Shown here in pieces: positions 32,191-43,656 of a stretch of 64,000 nucleotides of DNA. Source of the DNA: Micropterix aruncella (taxonomy: Eukaryota; Arthropoda; Insecta; Lepidoptera; Micropterigidae); contig OX155965.1 in the NCBI GenBank assembly GCA_944548615.1, positions 17,910,806 to 17,974,805 on the forward strand, in the 5' to 3' direction. Position numbers and translations under genes: made by a program. The notes under the pieces are model-generated. The model was not told the origin of the DNA. It did not search any database and saw only the letters and a list, made by a program, of their open reading frames with translations. Position 1 is the stretch's first letter; each line of letters begins with the position of its first letter.

Positions 32191-34280
32191 TTCAGTCGTT
32201 TGCTTGTATGGCAGCTATTCGATTAGTTTTAAGTACCGGGCCTACAGCCTATCGGCTCTTGCTGTGTCCTTGATTCATGGCCTTTTATGACTTCAAATAT
32301 AACTCTAGAACGAATAGTCCGATTTTAAAATTTTCTTTGGTAGTCGGTTTCTAGTTTTAAACCGAAGAACTAATAAAAACTTAATGATCGTACGGCTAAA
32401 AATCTGATTTTTCAGTCGTCCGTTTGTATGACAGCTCCCTGACGGTTTAAAGACGGCTCCTAAAATATAATCAGTTCATCCCATTCAAGAATAAAATAGA
32501 TTGGTGAAAGAATTGTCAAAATCAGAATCTTCGAATCGAAACTTCGCGCCAGCCTTGTAGGCGGGTCGACCTGGCGCTAGCGTCATAATTAAAACACTTT
32601 TTTCTCCATAATATAAGGGGGGGGGGGGGGTATATGGTAGAACCGTCGCGCTCAGTTGAGACCTCATTCGTGTGGGGTTTGTAAAGGATTTCGCCAACCG
32701 ACCGCACCATGGACGTCATTGGCCGTAACAGTGATACATTATTCACCGAACCAGCAGCGGATTTGTCGTTTTTCAGCATTACAAATTTAAAAGCCTTCAC
32801 CATTTTCCGTAGTATAATTTTGTTATTATGCTTTATTTATTTTATGTATTACTTAAAATCTATACAGAATATGTAAAATTTATCAAAAACACTGTAGAAT
32901 AAAACTAGTATAGCCAAGTATCCATTGCAAATCACCATATTAAGCCACTACTTAACCAGAAAATAATATTGAAGGGAAAAAAATAAAAAGAAAAAAGATA
33001 ACATGCATATTCACATTTATTACTGAAGTATTAGGGAAAGAAGAGGGGAGACAGTGTGGGATTGATATTGTTTAAAGTAGTTCGAATATTTAGATACAAA
33101 GACAAATATAATAGGTCAGTTATTGTTCCTGAGTTTTTCTCTGAGTGAGTGAAAAAAAGGCTTCTTACCTACAGTGGTTAGGCCGATATTTTTTTGGGAT
33201 TGGCATACTCTTTCATTAGGAGGGACAGAGAGAGAGAGAGAGAGAGAGAGAGACGGAGAGACCTTCGGCTTGCTCGGACGTACTTCGGCCGATTTTAGAC
33301 GTGTAACGTTCGGGAGGAAACACAACGAGAAGCGCGATTTTTCAAATAATGGATACAATGGGTAATATTGATTATATAAGGAATTAGATTGCTCATTGTC
33401 ATAGTACGTTTTGACAATTTCTACGCAGGCGACATGCAGGCGGCGCTGATAGCACTGACCAATGAAACCAATAGCTATTTATCGGGCCATACTTATATAT
33501 ATATAATGTTGCTGGCTATAAATTTATCTGCCTACCCTATTATCCGGGTCGTATTACAACAATAAAAATGAAGTTCGTATGAATGCGACGCGATAGCCAT
33601 CAATGCGGCAAAAGAGCGGCATTCACATTTGTATGACATACTGTATGGTAAAAAACACTTACTTATAATATAAAACATAATTATCATGTATTTTATTCTT
33701 TGTTTCTTACACAACCGTGCTCCTCAAATAGGACTCAGGAAGTGCGCTCGCCTTAACACAGAAGTGCCTATAGCAAGCTTTTTTATAGCAAGGCGGGTTT
33801 GGTTGCACAATACATTACATTACATTACATTCACGTCGTGTCCAATTGGTGGCTAAAAACCGCTCTTGGACGTGTCAAAATATTTGTGTTTTAAGTAGTA
33901 AGTGTCATTACTACTTTAATCTTTACGTTACATACATATATTAATTTTAAAATATATAGTATCTAAGAAACTTTGGAACCTACTGGAAGTTATTCGTCGT
34001 AGAATCGTATTACAAAACAAATTAAGAAATAGTCAATGGCTACCTACTAAACACACGATAATTAAAATAGTCAGTTAAAAAGTTGAATAATCAAAGCAGA
34101 AGCCTAACAATTGAAATAGCCAATAAATCAAATATATACGTACTAAAAACTGTATATAGTCACATCCAAAATAGTAAGTAAATTGTTAAATAATCAAACT
34201 AAAGATAAATCTTAAATTTAAATACTAGAAGTACATATATAATTATCATTCAAATTGGTACAATATTTAGTGTCAATCAA
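32191..34280. other. no recognised gene; simple repeats
   Basis: 32617-32630 is a G run. 33228-33253 is a GA microsatellite lying in short frames on both strands (33116-33365), which I treat as fortuitous. 33812-33836 repeats ACATT, possibly a LINE tail of the minus strand. 32485-32803 has overlapping minus frames without motif. The rest is AT-rich. Confidence 0.45.
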
Positions 34281-34583
34281 TCATGGTACAAAGTCATGGC
34301 CCTCGAATTCGGTCAGATTATAGAAAGGGTGGCCTATCAGCATCTCCTTAATGTTTTTTTTAAATTGTTTGTCCTCCAGTTGTTTGATAGTGGTAGGGAG
34401 TAAATTGTAGAATTTAATGCTAAGGTATAAGTAGCTCTTCTGTACTTTTGCCAGTCTTGTTCGGGGTACGCATAAAAGGGAATTACCGCGTGTATGGTAA
34501 GAGTGAATGTCCGCTCTAGTTGCGGTTTCTGTTAGGTGCTGTCTGGCATACATTAAGCACTGGTATATAAAATAAATAAACAT
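34281..34583 (-). pseudogene. LINE ORF2 C-terminus
   Basis: A 100-codon minus frame with QCLMYARQHLTETATRADIH, SYHTRGNSLLCVPRTRLAKV and SYLYLSIKFYNLLPTTIKQL followed by FKKNIKEMLIGHPFYNL. The order R.D.H...TR......P..RL...Q.SY.Y..IK.YN.LP..IK......FK is the terminal segment of CR1/RTE-like LINE ORF2 proteins. The end at Y..(T)EF matches the family's natural stop. The 5' portion is missing. Confidence 0.8.
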
Positions 34584-35204
34584 CTAAATAATTTATGCGC
34601 TTTTTAATCTGGACTCACACAGATGTAGACCTAAATTTAGACGGTATAAACTACGGCTAAATGTAACATAAAACATTAATTCCTAAATTATATTATTATT
34701 CATTTGCATTTGAATGTGTATGTAAGCAATAAATAAATAAATAAAATAATACTAATAATAAATAGTTTTTTAATAAAGGACTGATTGATTGTAAAACAAA
34801 CAAATAATTTTACTAATGATAACATTAACATTAAGCTCGCCTTTTCTTAAGAATAAAGAGTTTTATTATTATTATTATTATTATTAACATTCAATTATTT
34901 GAGCATAGAAAGCCATTTATAAAGCGCAGCCATACTTCCATACCATGCACGCCGCCATATTGAGCATAGTAGAATATTAAACAATGTTTATAACTATGAC
35001 TGCCATCTACACGTTGCGTTTCTCAGCAAAATCCTAGTTCCCAAAACGTAGTACGGTATTTAGCAATTTAATACCTTATATTATTGATGATAATAAGATC
35101 AGGTAACACACTCTCGACCTGAATAGAGTCGAATACAAGAATTTATTTATTTATTTATGAACATTTTAAATACATGCGCTCAGTTACTCGTACATTTTTA
35201 CTCG
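34584..35204 (+). repeat. AT-rich, with a LINE 3' tail at 34826-34887
   Basis: 34730-34745 is an AAAT run. At 34832 'AAGCTCGCCTTTTCTTAAGA' plus AATAAAGAGTTTTATTATTA is the 3' end form of the LINE found at 18.7-19.2 kb and, inverted, at 41.2 kb, followed by (ATT)n. 35140-35156 is an ATTT run. No coding part remains. Confidence 0.6.
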
Positions 35205-35990
35205 GGACGGTAAAAAACACGACTGCCGTTACAGAAAGTGATCTATTGTATTATTATTTATTTTCATTCGGGTTTTTTTATGAAATATTTGTAGTTTATG
35301 TATTTAACCAGAATTTACTCAATCAGACCTTTTATTTGAAACTAAACACGACATATTTATGTAAATTTTATTTACATTTGGACATTTGGACATTTAGACA
35401 ACTACTAACTTAATATTTGGACAGTGAAGTACCCTTTGACACTCAAGATGACGTAGCGATTCTAACAATATGACACACTCTAAATCGGTTTAAGCGTTTA
35501 GAAGTTATGGTGGGATAAAGAAACGGAAAACATACATAGATGAATCCTGAATAAAACACACTCCGTTTTTGTTGGGCAGTCGTGTAAAAAGACTTCTTTC
35601 AAAAATTGCATTGATTGTATTGACTTACCTAAGAGATATGGCCAATGTCTGAATAGGTTAAATACATTCCCTCATAAATGTATCTCGGCGTTAAAGACAG
35701 TCCTTTAGCTTCATATATAATTCATCAAATGATTTCGTTGATTTCGAAGGAAAATAATGTCTTAGTGCTTTCGTAGCTCCGGGAAAAAAGTGTAGAATGC
35801 TCCAAATTCCTGCTGTAAGACAAAAACTTAATTTATATTTGGAGAGCTAATGTACTCCATGACACACGGGATGACATAATAATTCTAACAAAATCGCACA
35901 CTTCTAAATCGGTTCAAGCGTTTAGAAGTTACGGTGGAATAAATAAACGAAAAACTTACGTAGATGAACCCTGAACACATTACACTCCTT
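35205..35990 (+). mobile_element. ACACGACTGCC element: arm, Harbinger-like centre, partial second arm
   Basis: The arm 35208-35586 begins ACACGACTGCCGTTACAGAA and ends GGGCAGTCGTGTAAAAAGAC, as at 21.85 kb. The centre 35590-35817 is the same Harbinger-like exon block. Then 35840-35985 repeats part of the arm (AATCGGTTCAAGCGTTTAGA, AACATTACACTCC) in direct, not inverted, orientation, unlike the 21.85-kb copy. It runs straight into the AACCGACTTC repeat at about 35994. Confidence 0.75.
35690..35817 (-). pseudogene. Harbinger-like exon relic, second copy
   Basis: It matches 22322-22453 with few differences and keeps the same minus-strand reading SFDELYMKLKDCL, stop. The donor-like CTCTTAG followed by GTAAGTCA is preserved at about 35620-35633, beyond the exon block. 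Confidence 0.55.
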
Positions 35991-35993
35991 TTT

Positions 35994-36400
35994 AACCGAC
36001 TTCATAAAAAGGAGAAGGTTATCAATTCGGTTGCATTTTTTTTCAAGTGTGTTACTTTAGAACTCCGTCATTTTTGAATCGATTTGGAAAATTTGTTTTT
36101 TTTATTTGAAAGGATATACTTCCAGATTGGTCCCATTTTTATGACAATCCTGTTCTGATGATAGGCTCCATGAGGAATTGAGGGAACACCTCAAATATTA
36201 GCCCTTCTAAGTTTCACCATGACATGGGTGCTGCACCCAGGGTTGGCTCCCGACGAGGGAACTCCTTAACAGTCAACAGTACAGACACGAAATTTTGTAT
36301 AAGCATACAATTATAATAGCTTGTTCTATGTTTCACCATGACATTGGCTGCTGCTCTCATACAAAATGTGGAGTCAGCTTTTTTGATAAAATTTTGACTG
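35994..36400 (+). repeat. dispersed AACCGACTTC repeat, uninterrupted copy
   Basis: It starts TTAACCGACTTCATAAAAAG and GAGAAGGTTATCAATTCGGT, then carries 'CCAGATTGGTCCCATTTTTA', 'AATCCTGTTCTGATGATAGG' and two modules with GGTTGGCTCCCGACGAGGG. It serves as the empty-site reference for the Penelope insertion at 30.6 kb. The family is one I associate with lepidopteran genomes, but I cannot name it with certainty. Confidence 0.75.
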
Positions 36401-36841
36401 TTGTTTGTTGGGCAGTCGTGTAAAAAACACCTACCCTCCCTCCCTAACCCATTTTAAAACTTCCCGCAACATACGTGGATGCCTGCCTTTTCATTGATCG
36501 CTTACTTTTCTGATTAGTTAGCTACCGTCGCGTCGTCTCAAGTCTCACCCTTCTGACAAAGAGTTATCGGCAATTGTGGAGATGATCGTTTTTACCCTGG
36601 CTAATGACGTCACGTGGTAGGGGTAGGTATCAAGTTAAGCGCGTTAATTTGTAATCTTAGATCGAAAGGGTTGTTACTTGTCAGCCGAATTCGGGGGAAC
36701 TTTATCGCAGGGTCAGGTGCCATCTGCCAACTACTACCTACATTTCTCGCCCATTCAAACGAGCAACTCCTAAATCCAGGCGTATGGTTACTAGGAGGAT
36801 CAGGTAGTGATGGTTTAATAGCATAAGTTATATTTATATAA
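36401..36841. other. unassigned, with one more GGGCAGTCGTGT end
   Basis: TTGTTGGGCAGTCGTGTAAA at 36410-36429 is an isolated terminal motif of the palindromic element family. 36540-36830 has frames on both strands without motifs and is GC-richer. Confidence 0.45.
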
Positions 36842-37070
36842 TGACTAGCTGCCCTCCGCGGTTTTACCCGCGTGGTGATGGAATATTGTGATAATGATGA
36901 TAGAAAACTATATACCATTATAACTTATAGCCTATGTGTTACTCTGATGTGTAAGCTATATTATTGTAAAGTTTCATCAAAATCCATTTGGTAGTTTTTG
37001 CGTGAAAGAGTAACAAACGTCCATACATACATTCTTACAAACTTTCGCGTTTATAATAGTAGTAGGATTA
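36842..37070 (+). mobile_element. dispersed CTAGCTG-type repeat (RTE-like 3' end)
   Basis: It begins GACTAGCTGCCCTCCGCGGT, then TTTTACCCGCGTGGT, includes AAAGTTTCATCAAAATCCAT and TTTTGCGTGAAAGAGTAACA, and ends TTATAATAGTAGTAGGATTA. This start-to-end order is characteristic of very common arthropod repeats, probably RTE LINE 3' ends or SINEs using them. It appears complete and comparatively undecayed. Confidence 0.7.
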
Positions 37071-38284
37071 ATTAACAATCAGACAACAATAAACGCCCCC
37101 TCTATCAGTCGTTTCTGTTTAAACGTTTAAATGTTGTCCACTTGAAGAGTGCCTAAAAATAGGTTTAAACTACTTCTATAGACTTTAAAATCTTTTTATA
37201 TATTTGTATTTTTGCATACACCGTGGTTCTGCAAAGAGCACCTTAAAGTTGGTAAATGATTTCTAAGTTCAAAAACTGCCAAAGTTAAATCTAAAATATT
37301 TGTATTTCCTGAAATTCTTTTTGTTAACTAGGAGATCATCAGTAACGGTAGGATTATAATAAATAATTAAACTGAGTTGAGAATAATATACAAGTTTTTT
37401 GGTTTAGGCCTTTGTTACTGAGAAAATTCTTTGTTTTTAACTTTCAGATATTCATTTTTAATTGAGACTAATACAAAAAAAAACGTTTTTTAACGTTTAA
37501 TGATAGCCTGTATTATTCTCCTTAAAAATCTCCTAATTACCAAAAAATAAATAGTGATTTTTTTCCTTTTTTGTTTTCTTTATTGTATAATCTTACGAAT
37601 CATTTTCTAAAGACTTTGTTATATGTGAATCGGTCATTTTGAAAACTCCATAAAATGACGTTTTGAACAACATCACTTTTTTTTTCGCTTTGGGTACTAA
37701 AAACAATCACTAATATATTTCCAACCTAAGCAGCATAAAATTCGGATCATTGATTGTACAAATGCCACCTCAATTTTCGAGTCATTTCGATAACACCACA
37801 ACTCCTATTGATTATGAGTTTTAGAAATGTAGTTTTAATTTATTTTTTCCTAAAAACTAGCCTAATCTAATTTAGTTAATAACAATGGGAGAAGAAAATT
37901 AACCATTTTATTTGGTACATAGAAATATGTGAATTTCTAATAGTCGATTGTATGAATTCACTATCAATAAAAATCTAAATAAGGACCTGTTTAGGAATTT
38001 CTATCGAAATCAGCGTAACCAACATTTTCTTTCGCTTTTTTTCTAGGAAAGTATTACATTTGTGACTGTTATAAATATTTCCTAAAAGTAATGTTGCATT
38101 TACCCTAAAAAACAGTAAAATATATTTTTTTATATTTTAGATTCCTGCAACTTTTACCAAAACTCTGTGCTCGCTGTAGAAAATTTGTATATGACATGAA
38201 AGAATCGAAAAATTAGACAATAAATATAAATTTTGCAAATTCCTGCAAATTCTACCTAAAATCCGTGCTCACGTGTAGAAAAAT
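37071..38284. repeat. AT-rich stretch ending in ~95-bp repeat units
   Basis: 37071-38140 shows no recognisable feature. From about 38150, units of about 95 bp begin ATTCCTGCAA and contain CGTGCTCACGTGTAGAAA; one unit is 38150-38244, the next is interrupted by the retroposon at 38299, and a third lies at 39755-39845. No protein is encoded. Confidence 0.6.
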
Positions 38285-38679
38285 GTAATAATACGACAAA
38301 TAGAGGTGTCAACTACAACGGGCGAACTCGTCACCTCGGGAAGTTTTAACGATTGGTCGTTCTCTCGTGAAGTGAACGCAGAAGACTTGGACAAAACAGT
38401 CCACCGTCAAGCTCCGACACATGCCCGTAAGAGGCCAACCCCTTATCCGTGAGATAACCAGGTATGTTACCCAGCGGTCTTACACTCACGCCCTTACTTC
38501 GAATTGCGACCAGATTACTCCGATCTCTCAAATAGTTACGAGTTCGAGATCGCTTGCGCGGTCCTCTCCTTTAAGAAGCGGTGAAACGGTGTAAACCGAA
38601 TCTATCGCGGATCACGGCGTCCTTTGCCCGGCTGTTCACCCGGGATCGGGTAGCCGGATCGAGTAGTAATAATACGACA
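38285..38679 (-). mobile_element. GC-rich retroposon family, copy 3 (short)
   Basis: The body 38299-38665 (367 bp) is flanked by the perfect 14-bp direct repeat GTAATAATACGACA (38285-38298 and 38666-38679). Only the arm module is present, on the minus strand: it starts inside the arm near CGATCCGGCTACCCGATCCC and ends GTTGTAGTTGACACCTCTAT. The related unit at 39.79-39.85 kb (ACTGTAATAATATGACATGA) is an empty version of the target. No inverted arm, no tail. Confidence 0.9.
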
Positions 38680-38756
38680 GATAAGAATTGAAAAAAAGAT
38701 ACAAGAAATCCAATAATATTATTTAGCGACTACGTCACACACAATGTAATATTTCA
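38680..38756. repeat. continuation of the ~95-bp unit
   Basis: GAAAAAAAGATACAAGAAAT matches GGAAAAAAGATACAAGAAGT at 39.82 kb, so the unit resumes directly after the retroposon. Confidence 0.7.
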
Positions 38757-39405
38757 CAAAATCAAAAATCAAAATCAAAATGTTCTTTATTCATATAGAC
38801 ACAATTAAATATTATTTTTAATTTATGTTCTTATGATGCATCCAAGCCTTACTCCCAAGCCGTTTTGTCATTTACATAATCAGATATTGTATAGTATGCT
38901 TTTTATACAATTTTGCTTTGATGGTAGCATTAAACTTATTTACAGATAGTTCTCTAATAGTATGAGGAAGTTTGTTAAAGAAGCGTATATATTGTCCCAA
39001 AAAAGAATTGCTTATTTTGTGGAGACGAGTAGCACGTACAACAAGGTTATGCTTATGTCTAGTATTAACATTATGAGTGTGGCTTTTTTTTTAAAGTTGT
39101 CAATATTCTTGTGGACATACAACAGATTTTCGTATATATGTATATTGTGATGCAACAGTAAGAATATTTATCTCTTTGAATTTTTCTCTAAGTGAAACCC
39201 GAGGACTAAGTTTATATGTAGCTCTTACAACACGTTTCTGTAGTATAAAGATGTTATTGATGTCCGCACAGCTTCCCCAGAGAAGAATCCCATAGCACAT
39301 AATGCTATGAAAGTAACTAAAGTATACTATTCTTGCTGTATCTACATCAGTCAGCCGCCTTATTGTTTTCACTGCGTATGCCGCAGAGCTAAGTTTTCCT
39401 GACAT
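38757..39405 (-). pseudogene. LINE ORF2 C-terminal third with (TTTTGA)n tail
   Basis: The minus strand reads MSGKLSSAAYAVKTIRRLTD, ARIVYFSYFHSIMCYGILLW, NIFILQKRVVRATYKLSPRV, then after frame changes RHKHNLVVRATRLHKISNSF and IRFFNKLPHTIRELSVNKFK. This is the connection region after the RT domain of Jockey/CR1-type LINEs ('YGI.LWG', 'LQKR.VR'). At least one frameshift occurs near 39.1 kb. The 3' end carries tandem GATTTT (plus strand AAAATCAAAAATCAAAATCA at 38757). Confidence 0.85.
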
Positions 39406-40271
39406 TTTCTCAATTTCTCAATTTCAAACTTCAAATAACAATTCAAACTTTGCCGCCCCAGTATGTTACCACTGCTTAGAATGCCGAGTCAGGTTACGGA
39501 TTTGCATCGTTGTAAACACTGAACGTTTAACCGTCTTCAACCAGATAACATACTGTCTTTCACTTTACCGATACTACGCCGCGTCCTAGCGCGAGCCGCA
39601 GCGCGTAGTACCGCGGGAACGAAGGGTTATCCTAAGTGTAACAAACTAATAAAGAGAAATATGGACCTTTAGAAGGCCACACCATTCTTGTTAACGACAA
39701 ACTGTAATAAAACGATAATATAAAAAAATGGAAAAAAACACATGTTTTGCAAATTCCCGAAAATTTTACATAATATCGGTGCCCACGTGTAGAAAACTGT
39801 AATAATATGACATGAATGAATGGAAAAAAGATACAAGAAGTCTATATATAGAAAAATATGACTTGTAGGAAATTGATCGTAACATAGCGACGCTTCCGTT
39901 TTAAAACGGGGGATCATTTTAATGAGGGGAGCGAAATAAATCAAATTTTCGTATGATGTATCAATCGCTTGATGTATTAAATTGACAAATAATTCGATTA
40001 GACAAATAATATATTTGTTATTAAAATATATGTGGTATATCCAATATGGAGAAGAGAGATAGGTGAACATATTTTTTTTCAATAGAATAAAAAAGTTTTC
40101 GAAAATAAAAATAAAATATTGCAAATCAGTGGATTTAAGATGTTATATAAAATAGCATACTAATTAAGAAAAGGGAAAGTCTGATGATCAAAGTCCAAAA
40201 TAATACAATTATGGCGACTAAAAAACAAGGGTGGGAATTCAATCATATATAATAATATTAGCAATGGGCAT
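39406..40271. other. no recognised gene
   Basis: 39430-39660 is GC-richer without motifs. 39735-39850 is a further copy of the ~95-bp unit (empty target of copy 3). The 151-codon minus frame 39669-40124 overlaps that unit, is very AT-rich and hydrophobic, and shows no family motif; I regard it as fortuitous. Confidence 0.5.
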
Positions 40272-40538
40272 GATTGTGCTTCTTTGTGAACTAAAACTAT
40301 ACGAGCGAACGAGATAGAGCAATACGTTAGAGCGGAATATGAAACGAACGATCGTCAATAAAAACTACCTGTCCAACTTATACTCATCTCAATAAATGTC
40401 TTAGATTTAGATGCTTTTTGGTGGGTAGTTTTAATTCGAACAAGTGACAACCGTTTACTTCACATTTCGCTCTAGCGCATTGCCCTGTCTCGTTCACACG
40501 AACTAATTTTCGATTTTAGTTCACGAAGAAACGTAATC
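40272..40538. mobile_element. MITE with ~70-bp terminal inverted repeats
   Basis: The left end GATTGTGCTTCTTTGTGAAC, then TAAAACT, ACGAGCGAACGAGATAGAGC and TTAGAGCG, matches inverted the right end (complement GATTACGTTTCTTCGTGAAC, TAAAAT, GAACGAGACAGGGCAATGCG, CTAGAGCG). The length is 267 bp and no coding capacity exists. I could not define a target duplication, so the superfamily is open. Confidence 0.75.
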
Positions 40539-41206
40539 GAGCCAGTCAGATAAGAGTAAGTCATCTGATTAGTGTTTAATCAATCCATGGACCTTTTAAT
40601 CGGATTTTTTGTCTTTCTTTGTCTTTGTATGCGTTTGTTACCGTTTGTTTCGTGGCATGTCGAACATTTTCATGAGGGGACGATTCAGCCCGCCTTTGAT
40701 GAAAGCCCCCCCCCCCCCCTCCCGGTGCCACAATACGACTAGAAGCCGTTCTGTTCTCACATTCACCTTCCAACAAAAAATGACATTAATTAATTCTTCC
40801 GACTCGTGCTCTGCATGTCGACAAGGTCTTTTTTGGCGGTCTACTGCAGGAGGTGAGGGAGGATTACGAGGGAGTTCAACACGTGTGTTCACTGAATCGA
40901 TACACTGGCGAAGCAGATTAACGATTTTATATTCGCCGGTATATTTCAGGTCATTAAGCTTAATAAATAGGGGTTTATAATATCAGTAAAAGTCCAGGTT
41001 GGAATGAGTTTTCTCTTTTTTATGCTGTCGTGCTGTCTCTAATACAATTTGAAAAAAACTGTGTACATTTTGTTATTGTATTTATAAGGAGTTATGCTAT
41101 GTTATTACTTCATTCTCCACTTCTGCTCCACTAGATTCGAATTCTTCTGAAATAAAATGCGTATGTAAACCAAAAACATGATGATTTAACTAACCGAATT
41201 TGATAA
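40539..41206. other. no recognised gene; C run at 40706-40719
   Basis: Overlapping frames on both strands (40576-40980) flank a run of 14 C residues. They show no motif, and the two-strand openness argues against coding. Confidence 0.45.
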
Positions 41207-41563
41207 TAATAATAATAAACTCTTTATTCTTAAGAAAAGGCGAGCGTATTGCCTGCAGGCAAATTGTAGAGCTAACCTATACTATTTTATGAACATTATT
41301 TGCGAGTAGACTACATAACTTAACCTATATAAAGAGTTTGACAAATAAAATAAAAGAGAATTGATGTTTATAATACAAATTATGGTACAAAACATTATTA
41401 CTAAGAGGGTAGTAATTTAAATGTAAAACAAGTAGGAGTAGGTACTTAAATAGATTGTTTATTTAATTACATTCAGGAGATCATTGGAAATGTCTTACTC
41501 TTTACACATAGTGTCAAAAACATGATACATTCTGGTGAGAGGTCTGTTCAACATGATATTGCT
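41207..41563 (-). repeat. LINE 3' end with (ATT)n tail
   Basis: On the minus strand 'GGCAATACGCTCGCCTTTTC' and TTAAGAATAAAGAGTTTATT lead into ATTATTATTATC, the same 3' end as at 34.83 kb and similar to 19.1 kb. The region 41300-41563 is presumably the 3' untranslated part and end of the coding part, but no peptide motif is preserved. The GC-rich retroposon copy 4 is inserted beside it. Confidence 0.65.
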
Positions 41564-42285
41564 ATTATGGGCAACAGTAGGAGCTAATGGGCCCTGTTGC
41601 AGTTTGTCCACTCACACAGTTGTGTATAGGGTCGGTCAAACGTACGGGTCAACACCCATCCGGCGGCCTCCACGCAGAAGTGCAAGCCAGGGCGTGACTG
41701 GCCTGCGGACAGTTACCCCTAGGTGTCATCTTTAGGGCGCTCCTGGACAGTTTGCGCACCGTGCGGCGTCAACCAATCGATTGTGCTTTCCGATTAACAT
41801 CCGGGGGAGTCTGGAAACAGTATTTTTTCCTATAAAGCGGGGGTAGTTGTGAACCTTACGGCAACTACTCTTGAAACGATCGTTTGGCCCAGCGATCCCG
41901 GGTGAACAGACAAGCAAAGGATGCCGTGGTCCGCGATAGATTCGGTAGACACCGTACCACCGCTACGTAAGGACCGCGCAAGAAACCTCGATTCTGTAAC
42001 CAGTCAGGAGGTAGGAGGTATCCTGATGGTTAATTCGAGACGGAGCTATCCTTCCAAACTGGTAGTCAGGGGGTGAGGCTGCCTGCTAAGTATCTTTCTC
42101 GGTGCCTTGCCGTAAGGTGTTGGCCTCTGACGGGCTAGTGGCGTAACTAGGCTGTGGACTGTTTTCCTCTTAAGTCTTCTACGCTTACCTCAAGGGAGAA
42201 CACAGAACGATCTAATATCGTTAAAAATTCATGAGGTGACAGGTCCGCCCGTTGTAATTGGCAGCTCTAGTGATTATGGGCGACA
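41564..42285 (+). mobile_element. GC-rich retroposon family, copy 4 (diverged)
   Basis: The body 41577-42272 (696 bp) is flanked by 13-bp direct repeats with one mismatch, ATTATGGGCAACA (41564-41576) and ATTATGGGCGACA (42273-42285). Module order equals copy 1: head (GTAGGAGCTAATGGGCCC), then GCACCGTGCGGCGTCAACCA, then the arm with CGGGGGAGTCTGGAAACAG, ending GTCCGCCCGTTGTAATTGGC. The start coincides within a few bases with that of copy 1 (GGGGCTAACGGGCCC), suggesting that this is the true 5' end. Divergence is higher than in copies 1, 2 and 5. Confidence 0.85.
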
Positions 42286-42939
42286 ATATAAAATGTTTTA
42301 GAGTTCCTCTTTAGTAGCTATGGCACACGAAATTTCATAAATATATTTGCAATTCGCAAAAAAGACGGGAGGGGGGGATGTAGAGGAGAATGAAAAATAT
42401 TTTAGACCATTTTTCGTATCAGAAAATATTCTAAAATAAAGAAAATTAAATATAATATTATACATTTACATCTACAGAAACGACAAGATATTTTGTGGGG
42501 ATTGTTATGGTGGTGAATGCGAAGGGGATAGGGTGAGGGGGGAGTAGGGAGTTTATATAGACGGTCTTAATGTCATATTATAATATGATAAATGCTATGT
42601 AAACTGTGTTTATATTGGCATAGAGGATTTTTCTGAATAATTTTTAGACCGATTGCATCTCAAATGGTTTATTCGCTTAGGGATGAGCGTGTATATTAAG
42701 GGCGCAGTATAAAATAATATTTTTCAAGAAAATCGTGTGACAGAGAGATCAGACAATTGAAATATTATAAATTTTTGAAATACAACAATATAGGGGGGAA
42801 GGAATGAAAAACTAAAATATTTTGTATCTTATTTGTTTATTAGTTTTTTTAAATTCCTTTCTAGGGAGTTTTGGCCGTTTCAATGGCCGTTTCAATATTA
42901 TAAGTAGACCTCGTACTGTTTTCAGATCTACTAGTATTA
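42286..42939. other. no recognised gene
   Basis: AT-rich with G-rich runs at 42368-42377 and 42525-42550. Nothing assignable. Confidence 0.5.
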
Positions 42940-43615
42940 ATATTTATTTATTTATTTATTAGTTTCAAATAGTATTCAAGGGCATTACAGATGAATCCAA
43001 TTCGCCCTTGAATATTAAAGCTAGAGTGTAGTCTAAAAATAAATGACTACATAACTAAATTAATGCTAATATTGAACAAGAAAAAAAAACATAAAAATAT
43101 AAAACTAAATAAAAGACAGATTATAATAAACATGAGATAGCAGGGAGTTGCCTTTTTAGCTGCCAAAGGGATATACAAAAGATATCTATTTCTGTGGGTA
43201 AGGAATTAAGAAGAGCTATAACCCTTCCCACTGGCCTGTCTACAAAAATATTTGTACAGTGGTACGGCACATTAAACAATAGATGCGATCTCCTCGCTGT
43301 GTAATTTAACGGTACGTACAATTCAAACTTACATAGTATCTCTGGCAAATAAATAGTTCCGTGAATTAGTTTATATGCAAATATAATTAGTGAAATATAT
43401 CGACGCGTTTCAAGACTGTTGTATCCTACCATTCCTAGCACAAAATCGGACGGAAATAAGTATGGATAAATATTGTATTTTCTGTAATAAATATATCTTA
43501 AAATTTTTCTTTGAATACGCTCTACCATCTGAATGTATTTGTTTTCACTTGTACACCAGATGACCGAGTTATATTCAAGTATGCTACGGACTAAACAATT
43601 ATATAGTAGAAACAT
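42940..43615 (-). pseudogene. LINE ORF2 C-terminus with AAAT tail
   Basis: A 164-codon minus frame (43615-43121) reads LVRSILEYNSVIWCTSENKY, IQMVERIQRKILRYIYYRKY, then LETRRYISLIIFAYKLIHGT and RPVGRVIALLNSLP. 'RSILEY.SVIW......L...ERIQ.KFL' is the standard post-RT block of Jockey-superfamily LINEs, here in one open frame. The 3' region, with CAAGGGCGAATTGGATTCAT on the minus strand, ends in AAATAAATAAATAAATATTA at 42940. It is 5'-truncated at about 43620. Confidence 0.9.
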
Positions 43616-43656
43616 TACATGAATATTATTAAACTGTTTGCATATGCGAATAACAA

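Noticed and set aside
33116..33365. Small genes on either strand around the GA microsatellite
   Set aside because: Both frames run through the GA repeat, which is open in all frames. No other support.
38150..39850. Satellite array of 95-bp units
   Set aside because: Only about three units are visible and they are separated by other elements, so the evidence for an array is too thin.
39669..40124. 151-codon hydrophobic minus-strand protein
   Set aside because: It overlaps a noncoding repeat unit, is driven by AT composition and has no family motif.
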